The translations under genes were made by a program, and so were the position numbers. Source: Haemonchus contortus (Eukaryota > Nematoda > Chromadorea > Rhabditida > Trichostrongylidae). From it: a stretch of DNA of 64,000 nt. Each line of letters begins with the position of its first letter. Position 1 is the first letter of the stretch. Below the pieces are notes generated by a model. It saw only the letters and a program-made list of their open reading frames with translations. It searched no databases and had not been told where the DNA came from. The stretch is from positions 43,342,869 through 43,406,868 of the forward strand of contig LS997562.1 of NCBI GenBank assembly GCA_000469685.2. The letters run 5' to 3'. Shown here in pieces: positions 37,101 to 49,440 of the stretch.

Positions 37101-40100
37101 TGACCAGGCAAGTGATTCATTTTTTACAGTTTCCGAGCATTGGAAAAAATGTGTTAGATTTGTATCACTGTTCTTTTTTATTAGGTCAGCATTAGACGAT
37201 AACCACTTGGAAATCAGATGCCTCAAAGAGTTGGACTATCAGTTAGGATTTGCAAATGAGGTGGGGTTTTTGCAGCTGGGTAGCATTTTAGCAATAGAAT
37301 CCGGCTGGTCAAAGACCTTTGAAAAAGATGTCTGAATTCCAGGACAATATCACATGTGGCTGTCTTTTTGGACTGGGCACTCATCGAGTTTCTGAGGCAC
37401 TTGATTGTTTAATAGTGGCCGTCGGAATGTCTAATGGTCATGTGGTTTTCTTCACTGAGAGGGGTTGGTATGCCTTACTTTCAACTTGGTAGTGGTATTT
37501 CCTCATGTTTTAGGCGTCCTTCTGTTCTCCGAACAATTTTCTGAATCGGAAATTTATTATGTTACATTTGATCAAACTGAAGAAGGTCAGCAGTTCACGG
37601 TGGTCACATCCGTGGATTTTTTCGCCGTTGACCCTGTCAGTCTTCATTCCACCCTTCTGAAAACCAAATCCGCTGTGAGTTCTTGAGTTTATTATTGGTC
37701 GATCTTCAACAGTTTTTGCTTCAGTCTCACTATTCAGATAGCAAAAGGTGAAAAGACCGCTGAGGAATTGTCAAAAACTCTGGAAGTCGACGTTGATCGA
37801 TTAAAGCCTGAAAACGGGTATGTTGCGCTTGCAGCTTAACTTGTACTGATCTCTTTATGTCCGTTAGTAAATTTCGACTTCAGAAAAAATGGTTTTCGGC
37901 ATGTATTGTTCACTGGAATGCATTATCAGTCTGCCCTTGAGCAGTACACTAATGCCTCGATGACATCTTACAATGTAATTTTTGAAACTTCTTGATGTTA
38001 ACACTTCTTATTCAAATCCTCTTGTTCGAAACAAAATACCGTCGTTTAGGAAACTATTAGTAGTGCAGCTCTTCCCGCATATTATACTTATATGTACACA
38101 TCTGATAAAGTTTTTTCGACTTTTGCATGGACTACCGATTCTGACAAGAAGAAGATTTGGCAAGAAGCGATAAAATACGGCAAATCTGTGAGTTTTAGAA
38201 CACAAAATCTTTACTATTGTTGTTATATTTACTTGTTTATAGTTCGTACCGCATTTCGGATTTCGTGATATGCTTGGTTTTTCTTCAACACCGAAAAAGA
38301 AGGCCGCTGTATCACAAACTTCCCATGCAGTAACGACTCGAGGAACGTTGGACGATTCTCGGCTTGCTGTGGAAACAGCGCTGGAAGCGTCGCGCGGCCT
38401 GGTAGCTGTCGTGGATCACATAGCTAGGATTGTGCTGATTGATGTAAGTTTTGGTATCAACACTGTTCATGTAGAGTACTCAAAAAGCGCATATATTTCG
38501 CGTATTGGCAGTCGTCCGATTGTGTGTGTTATATTCTGACGTTATATTTTTATAGTTGACAAATTAATTTCTAGTTTGGTAAAAGCGATCCAAACGTGTT
38601 TGTCATGATTAGGGCCATTTGTGACTCCTGTTGACTCACAGAAACTCTTGTCGTTTAAGGCTTGCGTTCGTGTAAATCTATTGTTCCGATTCACGATTTA
38701 GATAGTGAATCGACAAATAATTAGAATATGGAAGGGCTACAGGGATGCTACTGTTGCATGGATCAATTCCTCGAATGATGAGCAAACTGCGTTGTTTTTG
38801 GCAATTTTTGCTCCTCGTCGGGCCTTGCTTGAAGTGTGGAATGTACAGGTATTCATTTACTTTCTCAGAGTAAGATAAAAACTGAGCTATCACTATCTTA
38901 CTTATAATGCCGATTCATGGCTGGAATTGACGTATGAAGTGAAGGTCGTACATTCATGGGAAAAATTGAGGAACTGTTTGAGATCCACGACGTCTGGTGG
39001 TAGGAGATGTTTTTCACAAAACGCCCGTTGCGTTGTTTTCATCTTTTTGAAAAGAATAGGCTCAGGTCACTTAACATGGGAGAGAATCCCCTCATTTTTT
39101 TTCTGAACTCTTTGGGTGGGTGGTGCCGATTCATCACCTGCACATCGAACGTCTATTTTCTCAACCTCTAGTCTTGCTGAATCCAGGAACTCAATATGCC
39201 TTTAGCGGGACAGAAAGAGTTTTTTTTAATATATTTCACGATCTCATGAATTTTCAGAGTGGAGTCAGGGCCGGTGCTATACATGTAGATCCAGCTGGGG
39301 TTTTGCTAGATGGAGGAGTTGCATCCGTCTTATGTGGCCCCCATAATCCAAAATTTCAACGCGATGCTTTCTTTGTAGATAGTCAGGTGAGCGTTTTAGC
39401 ATTGTCCTAGTGCTGACTAATCAAATTATGTGTTTTAGGGAAAATTTAGTCGACTTGTGGTCCCATTTCATCTTTCAATGATTCGTGTAACTTCGCAGGA
39501 TCAGCATGATCAATTGTTGTTGTCCAAGGTATTAGACTACTTCTATAAATGATAATGCAGTCGATTCCTCAACTCCTGAATTTAGTTCTCATCTTCGCCA
39601 GACTTGGATTTGTTCATGGAGGTCTACTCAATGCTCCGTACGTTGAAATCGAAGCGTGAGCTGATATTGCTTGTACTACCTCTTGTCAATGACTCAGCCA
39701 GACTAGAAAAGCTTCTGAATGCGATACCAAAGGTGAACAATATTTTTTAAAGGTTATTTGCCTACTATCCAAGAGTTTTATTAATGAATCGAGCTTGTTG
39801 AGAGCGCTTCAGGGCTAATGCCTTGATCCTTCTATTTATAAAAGTAGTGTTCTGCCAAACAATTTTAGAAGTGCCTCAACAAACTTGCCACGAACAGAAC
39901 CACATAGGCCTCTTTCCTTCTTTGTTATTTCATTATCTGTTGATTTCAGACTGACGGCACCGGCCCGGTGGAGGAACTACTTGTTTTTATAAAGCGACAG
40001 CTGAACATCTACAACAAAATCGTGAAATATAATAAGCTTATGATAGAGAAAACTAGTGAAGTTTCGGAAAGCTTTTTCAACGAGGAAGTGCGAAATGTGA

Positions 40101-43100
40101 TCCTCAGGCACTGTAACGACGGAGATGAGTGAGTTTTGGTTAAGCTTTACTTGATTCCAATCCCTTCCCCAATCCCAAAGAAATCACAGATCCCAATGTG
40201 AGAGATGTAATGTTGATGAAATTGTTATTTGAATCAAGGACCATGAAAAAGAACAGATCAGCAACTACCCTCTGACCATGGTGGCCTTTTCGCGAAATTG
40301 ACCATAGGGTATACGAATTCGTGGTCATTTTCATTTCAACATGTTTCGAGATGATAATCCTGATGCACAGGGTTGTTCTCCTCTCATACCGATTGGTGTC
40401 CGAGAGAGGGTAGTTGCTGATCTTTTCGCTAAGAGTTTTGTCACCCGGTGATTTCTTTACAGAAGCCCGCAACCCCCAATGACTGTAGATGAATTCCTTG
40501 GATTCATCGACTGCAAGTCGACAAAAGCCGCTCTGAGAGACAGGTGCTTACTTTCAGCAGATTTATTTTCAATTTTCTCAGATTCTCATTACCTTTTCGA
40601 ACAGTTATTATTTCTTCTTGTGTCCCGGAGTCCATAAATTGATACTCGTCATGGAATTTTACGATTTTTGCGATTTGTGACCGTCGCTAGGATAAAAGCA
40701 GTGTTCAGGAATTACGCCGACGCTGATCTATACCGCTTTGGCGAATTCGTTTTTGCACCCGCACTTCAAGGCCGTATTGATGTAAGGACGTTGATTGAAA
40801 GTGTATTGGCCGAATTACCGTATGATTTGGTAAGCCCTTGATGAAGCTGATTTCTGTCAAGTTTTTTCATTGTTCATTGTTGCTTACTTGAACGTCAAAT
40901 CCGGTGTGCGTTTAGGAAGACTTTCCTGATCTTCTTTGCTTTGTTTTCACTAAATCGCATTCGAAGGTTGGAGAAGAGGGATTTGTATTTTTATGTGATT
41001 TTTTGTACCGATTCGAACAACTCTATCCAGGCTCGCTAGAGAAATGTGAGAAAATGGCTTTAGAATGGTTAGTTCAGTTCTACTACTACTTATTGCTCTA
41101 TATAATTCGTTAATTTTACTCTAGAAATACTTTTTTAGTGTTAATCTAAGTCGAGCACTTCTACTTTATGCTGCATGCTGTCTTGTTAAAGCGAAATTAC
41201 CGAAGAAGTGCAAATCAGCACCGGTCGAGCAAATAGACTCTGGCGAGGAAGATGCGCTCATCCAAGGTATGACATATTGGCGCTGCGTTCCATGTGAACC
41301 TTCATTCCCTGAAAGGAAAAGTCGTCTAATCGTATTTTTTCTGCATGGGTTCTGAAGGGGCAATCGCTACTGAAACATGGGTGAAAAAGGACTAAATGTA
41401 TTTTCTTATCAACGTAATTTTTTCGTTCCGAAGTTTCCTCAAACAATCCGATTTTTTTCATATCTAGGTTGTGCTGACGATTGGGAACCGGTAGATCCTA
41501 GCATGGAGCACGCCGACTGTACTATTCTCACGATGCATGCTGCCTTCCTAGCGAGTCAGTTACGACAGTCCGTATCTTTCGCCAAGGTCATAAGTAGTGC
41601 GAGAGCTTTCTTTCGAGAGCAGGTTAGATTACTCGCGGTGTCTCTTAACGTTACCTTTCGTATGTCGCTATTCAGGTCGGTTCACTGGTGGCTACAGAAA
41701 AATGGAGCCCAAACCAGCTAGAAGAGAAACTCAAGTCGATCGATTGTTTAAATGAATTGCAATCTCTACTGCCCAACTCATTGAAGCAATCATTACTTTG
41801 TTGTGACATTGCCTGGGAATTGATGAGCCAATGGTTCAAGGATACCTTGCAGTGTTTTGATAATTTCGAGGTGACACCATCTTTTTTATATGAAACGAGG
41901 TAGTAAGCGGAAAACTCGATATTTAGCTGGCGCTGGGCTACCTTGCATTGGTTGATGATAGCCGTTTACGACACGGTGTTCTGGTGTTAATGTGGCAGAA
42001 TTTCATACTGGAACGATTCAAAGCTGTTGTGCTGCTGATTGAGAAGACGGGTCGTGCTCCTAAGGAAAGAGAAGCCCGTCAGCAGCTGCAAATGCCGGAG
42101 ATACGCGTGGTGAGCTGTTCCTTCCGCCTCCTAATGGTTTTGATTTTTCAAAAAGTGCTGGCCTGTCCCATAAATTATACTGCTGTCCTACTCGGTATAA
42201 ACAACATTGTCAGCAGACTGGTTGATTAATAAACCTTTCGAGGTTAGCTCTTTTCAATTATTTCCTGGTAAAGGTTTTGAATTATTGAATGTATTGTTTT
42301 TCGAGCAGGTATCTGTCTAGGTATTGCAAGATGTTGCATCATGCATTGTGTGGTGATCTGCACTGTGAGCTAGGTGTCGTAGGATTTAGCGAAAGTCTGC
42401 GAAGTTATAGTCCTAGTCTGAGCTGGTAATCCTTTCTATGCTCGTCTGTGCTTGAAGACCATAACCTTTTTTCTACGAAACGCCTGCGATAGGCGCCTGC
42501 TTTTGGTTCTTTCACGAATTCATGTAGTTTCCGCTAGTCGACCACATCTATATAATATCAATCCGTCTTATAATGTCGCCTTGTTTTTATTTATTTATTT
42601 GTTTATTTAAAATACACTCGTAAGAGTGCTTTTCATGCCTTTGCATTTTCTACTTCTGCGATTTCTCCCTTCTGAGACATCAATATCCATTAAAGTAACT
42701 AGGCGAACTGAACAGTCATAATATTCGAGTTATTTTCGGCGATTTCTTTCATCTGACGATCTTTTGGGGTGCGATTGGTTTTCTTTAGTTTTGTTAAAAT
42801 CTTAGCATGGTTTTCAGGTCGAGTTTCTAACGAGGTGCCACGAATTACTGAAAATGCTTATGGATGACGTCAGAGACTCACCCCCTCCGTCACACATACA
42901 ACAAGATCAGTTGATTGAGGTAACATTTTTGCCCTTTTTTCCTTTTTTTGTATTTTCTGTTACTTTAAACATAGGGGTGTTTTTGGTTTTAGCATCAGCA
43001 TGAGTAACTCGGTATGATCCAAAAATAGAATTGCTTTCACCCTATTCTTTTCTCCTCCCTTTTCTGCAGTACATTAATTGAGGGAGAAACATGTCAGTCT

Positions 43101-45384
43101 TCCTGCCTGACAAGTCTTTCCTTCAAAACTTCTGTTCCAGATAGCTCAATCCCATCCTCCTGCCAGTCTACAGATAGCTGGTACGTCAAGAGACTCGCTG
43201 GTAGAGTTGGCAATTCGGCAACAGTTGGTCAATTACCATCTCGTTCTTCACCACTACCATTTGGCAGTAGCTGCTGCTATTCAGGTAGGAAATTCTCCAT
43301 ATTTGGCCGATTTATGCTTTTTGTAATTGTACCTAAATTCAGTTATCGGCTGGTCTCCGTAATCATATACTGCGTGTTCTGTTCTGTCCAATTGGACAAC
43401 GTGCTTTCTTTCTCCCTTTGGATTCCCATCCATTGATACCTTTGGACCGAGTAGATGATGCTGTTGTAGAACGACGACATCAGTTTCTTACTAAGGTTTA
43501 TGCTTTTCTTCCACGATCGATGAGCTCAAGTAACGGATCCTTGTTGTTTCAGGTAGCCGAGCAGGGAACAGATTTAGATCGAAAACTTGCGAGGTTTTTG
43601 TCGTTCGAGTGGAATTTGACAGTCGATACTATCCAAATAACGGTGAGTATTCTCTTTTTCCTGTTACGTGGACCATTCGTACCGTTAGCTTGTCTCTCCC
43701 ACGAGATTTCCAATTTGGATAGCGGGTGAAGAATGGTGGAGAGTCAAAGTACGGATAGCCTTGTCGTTACAATGTGTTACATGTACTTGCATTTCATTGT
43801 TGTTTTATTGTTTTTCGCATGATGTATCCAGTGCTTTACCAAATTTTTGCTCAGCAAGTTCTGTGCCATTTACGGGCCGGTCAGGACTCGGCTGCAAGTC
43901 GTGAACTGTCTGGCTTGTCACAAACGGATCATTTGATACAAACAATGTCACGGATTCTGGCCGCTCGTGTTTTACGACTAGCCGAGGAGGAGAAAACGGT
44001 GCTCACTGGAGCACACCTGAAGTGGGTTTGAGAATAACTTATTTGAACTGTGGGAAAAGGTAGATCCTCAGTTGAGCTTAGTAATATCCTGCCAAAATAC
44101 AGGAGAAAAACGGTGGTATTGACTAATTCGGTGATATCACTAAGTCAACAAAATAATGATTGGGAAATTTCCAGCGGATATTTATTTATATTATTTATTG
44201 TTGCACGATCGGTGTCCAAGAACGTGACCCTAGAATCCTACTATATATAACGCGCTAAGTGTGTCTGTTGGTTTGTCTGTCTGTGTGTGTGTGTGTGTGT
44301 TTGACCGGAAATTCATAACTCCGGTTCCCGTCGACCTACAGAGTTCAAATTTGGTAGGTGTAAGGGGGGCAGGATGGGAACACTAATGGTGGGTGATAGG
44401 ACCGGACTCCGCCTACAAGGGGCGGGGTTTGTGTGAAAAACTTAAACTTGGACCTATAGCGTTCAAATTTGGTAGGAATACAGGCGGCAGGGCGGAAACA
44501 CTTATGGTGGGTGGCAGGACCGGACTCCGCTCACGAGGGGCGGGGTTTGTGTGAAAAACTTAAACTTGGACCTAGAGCGTTCAAATTTGGTAGGAATATA
44601 GGCGGCAGGGTGGAAACACTCATGGTGGGTGGCAGGATCGGACCCCCCCCACAAGGGGCGGGGTTTGTGTGAAATACTCAAACTTGGACCTAGAGCGTTC
44701 AAATTTGGTAGGACTACAGGCGGCAGGGTGGAAATACTGATGATAGGTTGCAAGGCGAAACTCCGCCCCAAAGGACTGGACGTGAATAAATACTGTTGGT
44801 TCGGACCCAGACCGTTGAAGCTTGAAGGCACAAGGAGTTGGCTGGGAACATTGATGGTAGCTAACATAGTAGACTCAGCCGCGATGAAGTCTGAATACTT
44901 TTTCTCTAAATAATCGCTTTTGTGATATAATGCGATGTTCTATTCGGACACAGCGAAGATGGCTTACAGAAAAAATCGCTCACAGTTTGAAGCTAATACT
45001 GAGGGTGTACAGCTTTCAAAGAAAAAGTAGAATCCGAAGTGTTATTTGCGCTTAGCAAATTTTTCAGAGGAAGGAGGAGCGCCCGGCGTAGCCGGGCGAA
45101 CCCATTAGAAGGAGGGAAGCCCGGCGTTAGCTGGGCGGCCCGACTGGTAGAATAGAATATTGGTTTCTGTTGGAATTTACTTGATGTTAATGTTTAGTTT
45201 TCTCAACACGCTGGCCGGTGATGAGAAGATGCGTGTCGATTGGCCAACTCCCAACTGGATAGAAGCTGTGCAGTCGTTTGGTCGAATCGTAGCCGGTCTG
45301 TCATTACAGCCGCAGTTTGTCGTGCCGTTTGTTCGCATTGGTGGTATTACTGCACAGTATTGGGGAATTCATATAATTGATTAG
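34166..45384 (+). CDS. rbg-2: Rab3 GTPase-activating protein regulatory subunit (RAB3GAP2)
   Basis: Non-catalytic subunit of the Rab3GAP complex, which controls Rab3 and Rab18 in vesicle and ER traffic. 27 exons: 34166-34265, 34372-34475, 37034-37107, 37185-37260, 37343-37463, 37514-37674, 37738-37817, 37884-37974, 38050-38187, 38243-38443, 38702-38848, 39258-39386, 39439-39528, 39586-39732, 39950-40128, 40463-40543, 40691-40829, 40916-41067, 41139-41266, 41468-41622, 41676-41870, 41927-42109, 42818-42919, 43141-43284, 43343-43642, 43855-44021, 45198-45384. All phases agree: 1256 residues, against about 1390 in human. Family hallmarks: [53 protein letters not shown], and near the C-terminus TGRAPKER. 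The start is the first ATG after a likely splice acceptor at 34150; no signal peptide. The third intron boundary uses a GC donor. The naming rests on remembered family similarity. Confidence 0.93.
34852..35329. mobile_element. MITE with about 155-bp terminal inverted repeats
   Basis: The left arm (34852-35012) starts AGGGGTAGTCTACTTACCG and continues to CGACAGTAGTATCAATTG. The right arm (about 35177-35329) is its reverse complement with a few changes. A spacer of about 165 bp lies between. It has no coding capacity, which fits a non-autonomous DNA transposon. I could not settle a target-site duplication. It lies in the second intron of the RAB3GAP2 gene. A folded transcript would form a long hairpin. 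Confidence 0.85.
35610..36883 (-). mobile_element. Mariner transposon, inactive copy
   Basis: Length 1274 bp with terminal inverted repeats that begin TTAGGTCGTGAAGAAAGTTC, flanked by a TA duplication (35608-35609 and 36884-36885), as is typical for mariner. The transposase reads on the minus strand. It lies in the second intron of the RAB3GAP2 gene, opposite to the gene's direction, 280 bp after a MITE. Confidence 0.95.
35640..36720 (-). pseudogene. Mariner transposase pseudogene
   Basis: The N-terminal helix-turn-helix region (TAQWWFEKF, then [16 protein letters not shown]) leads to WVPHELT, the first catalytic Asp in IVTCDE, and ILYDNRR; this part is open at 36651-36115. A one-base shift near 36150 moves the rest to another frame ([17 protein letters not shown], then [13 protein letters not shown] with the second Asp, and [16 protein letters not shown]). 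A stop follows MKKCF, and more stops occur in the C-terminal part. The third catalytic position, after PDLAPT, is Glu here, where mariners normally have Asp. No clear initiator ATG remains. The sequence looks closest to the group of human Hsmar1/SETMAR. Confidence 0.92.
43496..43552 (+). other. In-frame 57-nt segment, possible optional intron in RAB3GAP2
   Basis: Inside exon 25 a stretch from GTTTATGC to TTGTTGTTTCAG has a usable 5' site after CTAAG and a strong acceptor. It is 57 nt long (19 codons) with no stop, so the frame stays open whether it is spliced or kept. Its product ([19 protein letters not shown]) is low-complexity in part, unlike the flanking conserved sequence. Confidence 0.5.
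44236..45147 (+). mobile_element. Non-autonomous Helitron with internal tandem repeats
   Basis: The 5' end is TCCTACTATATATAACGCG after an A. The 3' end is CTGG before a T, preceded by a GC-rich hairpin (GCCCGGCGTTAGCTGGGC at 45119-45136). A second similar hairpin, GCCCGGCGTAGCCGGGC, lies at 45081-45097. TC start, CTRR end, a hairpin near the 3' end and insertion between A and T are the Helitron marks. The body holds a TG microsatellite (about 44281-44300) and four 118-bp tandem units. No helicase gene is present. It makes up most of the last intron (44022-45197) of RAB3GAP2. Confidence 0.82.
44335..44800 (+). repeat. 118-bp tandem repeats inside the Helitron
   Basis: Copies of the motif GTTCAAATTTGGTAGG start at about 44343, 44461, 44579 and 44697, a constant 118 bp apart. 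Each is followed by GGCGGCAGG and CGGACTCCGC or similar, then GGGGCGGGGTTTGTG. The same unit recurs at 20370-20580 (minus strand) and 63400-64000. Confidence 0.9.
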
Positions 45385-45596
45385 AATCGAAAAGCATGGT
45401 TGCTTCTGTGCAACAATTCAACTACTTTCTCTCCACTCTTCTTTTTTTCTTGCCTGGGTGATCTTTAATGTGAGGTCTGCTAACCGGTGTGATATGTATA
45501 TAAGATGTTAGAAAAATTATTAATATGTGCTGCATAGTGCTCGATTAGATGCGATTATATGTTTTGTTTTTTTAAAATGTGGATTGTCAAATTGTG

Positions 45597-45602
45597 AATA
45601 AA
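45597..45602 (+). promoter_or_regulatory. Poly(A) signal of RAB3GAP2 gene
   Basis: AATAAA lies 213 bp after the stop codon at 45382-45384, in the right orientation and followed by T-rich sequence. It is the first canonical signal after the gene. Confidence 0.6.
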
Positions 45603-47064
45603 TCACCTTTCATTACAATCGTATCTGTATTCTATTGTTCACGGTGACTTCCTTGAATGGCTCAATTTTTTCTAGTTGATGTTTAGTATTACACAGGATA
45701 AAGGATTTGTGAAAGCATTGGGAATCTGTCTTTATTACCATAGTCGTATTACAGTAACGGCTTAGATATTTGTTAGAAAGCTGCTGTTCTGGTTTGAATC
45801 GTTTGTGGTCGATCGTTAATCGGTTTTGTTTGAAATCGTGTCCTTTTTTGTGGGGTGTTCGTTGTGGGAATATGCCCCCGAACTTTGCATTCCTATATCC
45901 TTGGAAGACGAGTCTAGTTATCTTATTAAAGCAGAGTACTCTATGAAGAAAAGAGTTCAGGAATACATTCCCTGTGCTCTCGGGTTTCTTTAAGGAAAGA
46001 AGCGATCATGTGGGTAATTGGATCTGGATTCGGTGAGAAAGGCTTATACGCATTCCAAATATGAAAGGTGCTGAGGGCAAGTAGGCCGTCGATTGAGGGA
46101 CTAGTGAGAGAATTTCCTCGGAATTTGGTTTCTTACTTCTCCCCAAAATTTTTTTTGAAGGTTCTCAGGTAAATTCAGCAAGTTTATTTCGGTAACCATA
46201 CCCACTTAACTTTGGCGGTCATTTAATCAACACTTGAGTGCATTATGGAATATCAAGAATATTAAAATAATGGACACAAGTGTTGACAAATTGAATTAGG
46301 GAGGAAATTGCCATAAGAGCAGGCAAATACCCTCTCTCTTGCGCATCCAGTCGTCCGTTCCTCCCCTTTTATCCAGATTTTTTCGAGAAACAGGGGAAAA
46401 CTACGAGGCAAGGTGGTTTCACTATGGGAAGATCCGGCTCTATTGTGTTTGTGTCCGACTAATAGGGTATAATCGTTGTGATTTTGAGGATTTCGTGGTT
46501 ATGAGGGACGCATCTGATCACTTGGAGCAGGAGTTATATTTGAAAGTGATTTGATGGATATTTTTTACTATTTTATGCATTGCAACCTTTAAATGATCAC
46601 CGTCTGCAGGCCCGGTTTGCCTATTCTTTGGGTGTGTGGGTGATTTCACGGGAAAGACCATGCGCTTCCAAATTTCCAGAGATCTGTAAATTTTCCGATA
46701 CTTTTACCAGTTCAGTAAGAGAGTTGAACAGCCTAGGATTTTGAAGAGATCCAGAGTCATGAATATTTCCAACTGTAATCCCTTGTTGATGATCCTATTC
46801 GATGTTCAATTGGTTTTGTTTCCTTTACCTTTCTGCGACAGATGTAGTAGATGAGTAACTTAAATTTGTGTGATCTGGATGAGAAAAAGCTGATTTTGAA
46901 GAAAATTCCGGGTAGAACGCTAATTGTTGAAAAACAAAGAAATCTATGAAGATTGATCTTGACTTGCTTTGGCCAGCTGATGTACAAGTCTCAGGTATTT
47001 ATCCTTCGAAAGAGATCTGCTACCGAATAATCGACACTGGAAGAACGGAAGGCAGTCTGGTTGA
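45603..47064. other. Intergenic, no gene recognised
   Basis: AT-rich sequence with scattered short ORFs on both strands that have no recognisable motif, signal peptide or matching splice-linked neighbours. Confidence 0.5.
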
Positions 47065-47065
47065 A

Positions 47066-47142
47066 GCGGGATATCGGGCCGGGAATCGAACTCTTGTCCA
47101 TGCATGTCTGATAGTGCGCCACTTGCCACTACGGCACCTCCA
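47066..47142 (-). repeat. tRNA-like sequence, probably tRNA-derived SINE
   Basis: On the minus strand an A-box-like TAGTGGCAAGTGG is followed about 34 bp later by a good B box, GAGTTCGATTCCCGG. This is the internal Pol III promoter layout of a tRNA gene. The acceptor arms do not pair cleanly and no sound anticodon arm is visible, so a working tRNA is unlikely. Confidence 0.55.
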
Positions 47143-49440
47143 CCCAAAACACTAACTGTACGATTGAAAATACAGCACAAACGAATGAGTTGCCCAATAA
47201 ATTCTAACAGAGTTAACAGTCTTATAGCATCTCTTATAGCGTATAAGGGTTCCAATCTGCATTCTTTGAACGTAAACGAACGTTGCCCTGTCCTCTCTGA
47301 TTGGGCGTGCTGGATATGAGTGCAGTTAATAAACAAATAAATAAATAATTCGGGAACCACTTCAAAAAATCAATGTATGAAGAGAGCGCTCGACTCGAAA
47401 TGGAGTGGTTCTATCGACTGTGTACCTTTTGACTTCTCTCATCGCAACACTGAAAGGCTGCGCCAAAACCGGATCGGACGCTGCCTCCAAGGATGCCAAC
47501 TACCTAACTGGGATATCTGGTTAAGTGATATGGCACTACACTGCATATTGCATTCCTACTGTGAACTGAATTGAAGCGAAGATGTGATGATTTTTGTTTC
47601 ATTGAGTTTGATTACCGTAACTCTTAAAGGTGATTGACCGTAATTTGACCCCGCGGGTCACCTAGTGGACTTTGAATCTTCCCTCCACTCGTTCGCTGTC
47701 ATCGATTTCCGTTCATGGCTGCCCGCTTACTGTTTTGAATCTTTCGCTTCATTGTTTTATTTTCTAACCTGTTTTGGCCACTGTTGCTTAAGGTCTTCTC
47801 AGAAGGCCCAGTCACTTTTGCTGAAAGCAGAGCTTCAGTAGTTGAGTTAAATCTGTTGTTCAGTTCGCTCGCAGTGAAGCGTCGTTTTTGGGGCTCCCCC
47901 CTCTGTTGAGGACCAGTATTTGGTTATTTGACTTAGAAAATGGTAATTCCTTTTCAGATTTGCTACGTGAAGGAATCACAAAGAGAAAAAGAGGCGATGC
48001 ATAGATGCAGAAATTTTTCAACGATAAAGTGGCGATGCATGGATGGGTGCGGGACTGTTCCTGAAGTAATGGTCAGTGATGTTTAGTGCCCTTCAAAAAA
48101 TTCTTATTATGGTTGAGGTAGAGTTTCGAGACTCCATCTCTTTTTCACGAGTCGCCGTTTATAGAAATCGTGGTAAAAATGTAGTGGGGGAGGGACCACC
48201 GTTCCTTTCCAACAATGAGCGTTAGAGGGCAGAGAAGAGTGGGTAGCTGATTTACCCTAAGCTTACTAGAGGGGGTTCTTATCCAAAGGATTGTAGTTTG
48301 CTGACTATCACTACTACTGTGCGTTCCTGCGCTCAATATTGGAAATGAGTGGTGGCCAATCCCCCAAATACAATTTAACTGAAGCAGTAAGCATGGTTTC
48401 AATAGGTGAAATAGATGTTCTACAGTTACGCATAACCCTAAGAAGCGAGACTCCCTTTTCGTTCGTCCCATATCACTAGCTTGGATCTATCATTTGTATA
48501 TGAGGGCAATTTCACCTTGCCAAAAATGGAAGTCACTTTGAATTTGGGCATGAGATAAGATTAATGGCAAAGGGTTCTGCTGGTAGACGATAGTAGAAAC
48601 AGAATCGATTCGTGGATTGATGTTCCAATTAACTTGTTCCTTCTTTCTGAACGGGATATGTGGCGCTAGACTTTCCTGGCCAAAGTCGACGTCGTCAGAT
48701 CTCCGTAATTTTAAAATGGCATAAAATTTGGGTACTACACATATTTGAAATTCAATGTAGGCTTCAGAGGATTCAAATTAGTCGACTTTTTCTACATCTC
48801 CCTGAATTTTTTAGAGATGGAAATCTTCGATAATGGAGTTTTTCGAGGTCTCAGCACGAAAAAGGTGTCTTCCGACCCATACAAGAAGGCTTTTCAATAC
48901 TGCTAACTTATTTCTAATTGTTCTGAACACGAGAATCGGTATCTGCGAAACGTCCGAGGCCCTCTCTGGGTAGAGAACAAGTGTTGCAATATTGATGACT
49001 TTCTGATAGCACGTGCACCCAATTTCGATTTCTCATAAACTTCTTACAAATAGGAACTTTATGAAAAGATGAAGAGAACGGAGTTCAGTGCTACTGCTAG
49101 TACTAAAATAGTATTATAGTGACTTATTGTATCCAAATCCCGTTTGACTCAGCGTTGAATAACCCATGTCGAAAAATTTGACCGCAATAATTCGATGCCC
49201 CGGCCGTGGACTTTGGACTGCACGACTTTGCTGGTCAGTGCTGCGCAAGTTCTAAATTACCTACAAGTAGTCTATTTGCTCGGCAACTTTTACGCTGCAA
49301 ATCTTTGAAACACATGCTACAGAATCCCGGATGCTTGGGCGAAAAACCGCTCTTTTCTACTTACTTTTTTACTGGATTCTCCAAGTTGGTATCCCAGCGT
49401 TACAATGCAGTACGAGTGAATTATAATCCATTTATTGCAG
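47143..49440. other. Intergenic, no gene recognised
   Basis: About 2.3 kb with short ORFs on both strands (for example 48145-48471 minus, 49206-49469 plus) that lack known motifs. No RNA gene or transposon terminus was recognised. Confidence 0.45.

Noticed and set aside
44469..44913. ORFs on both strands at 44469-44913
   Set aside because: They lie in the tandem repeats of the Helitron and repeat the same peptide.
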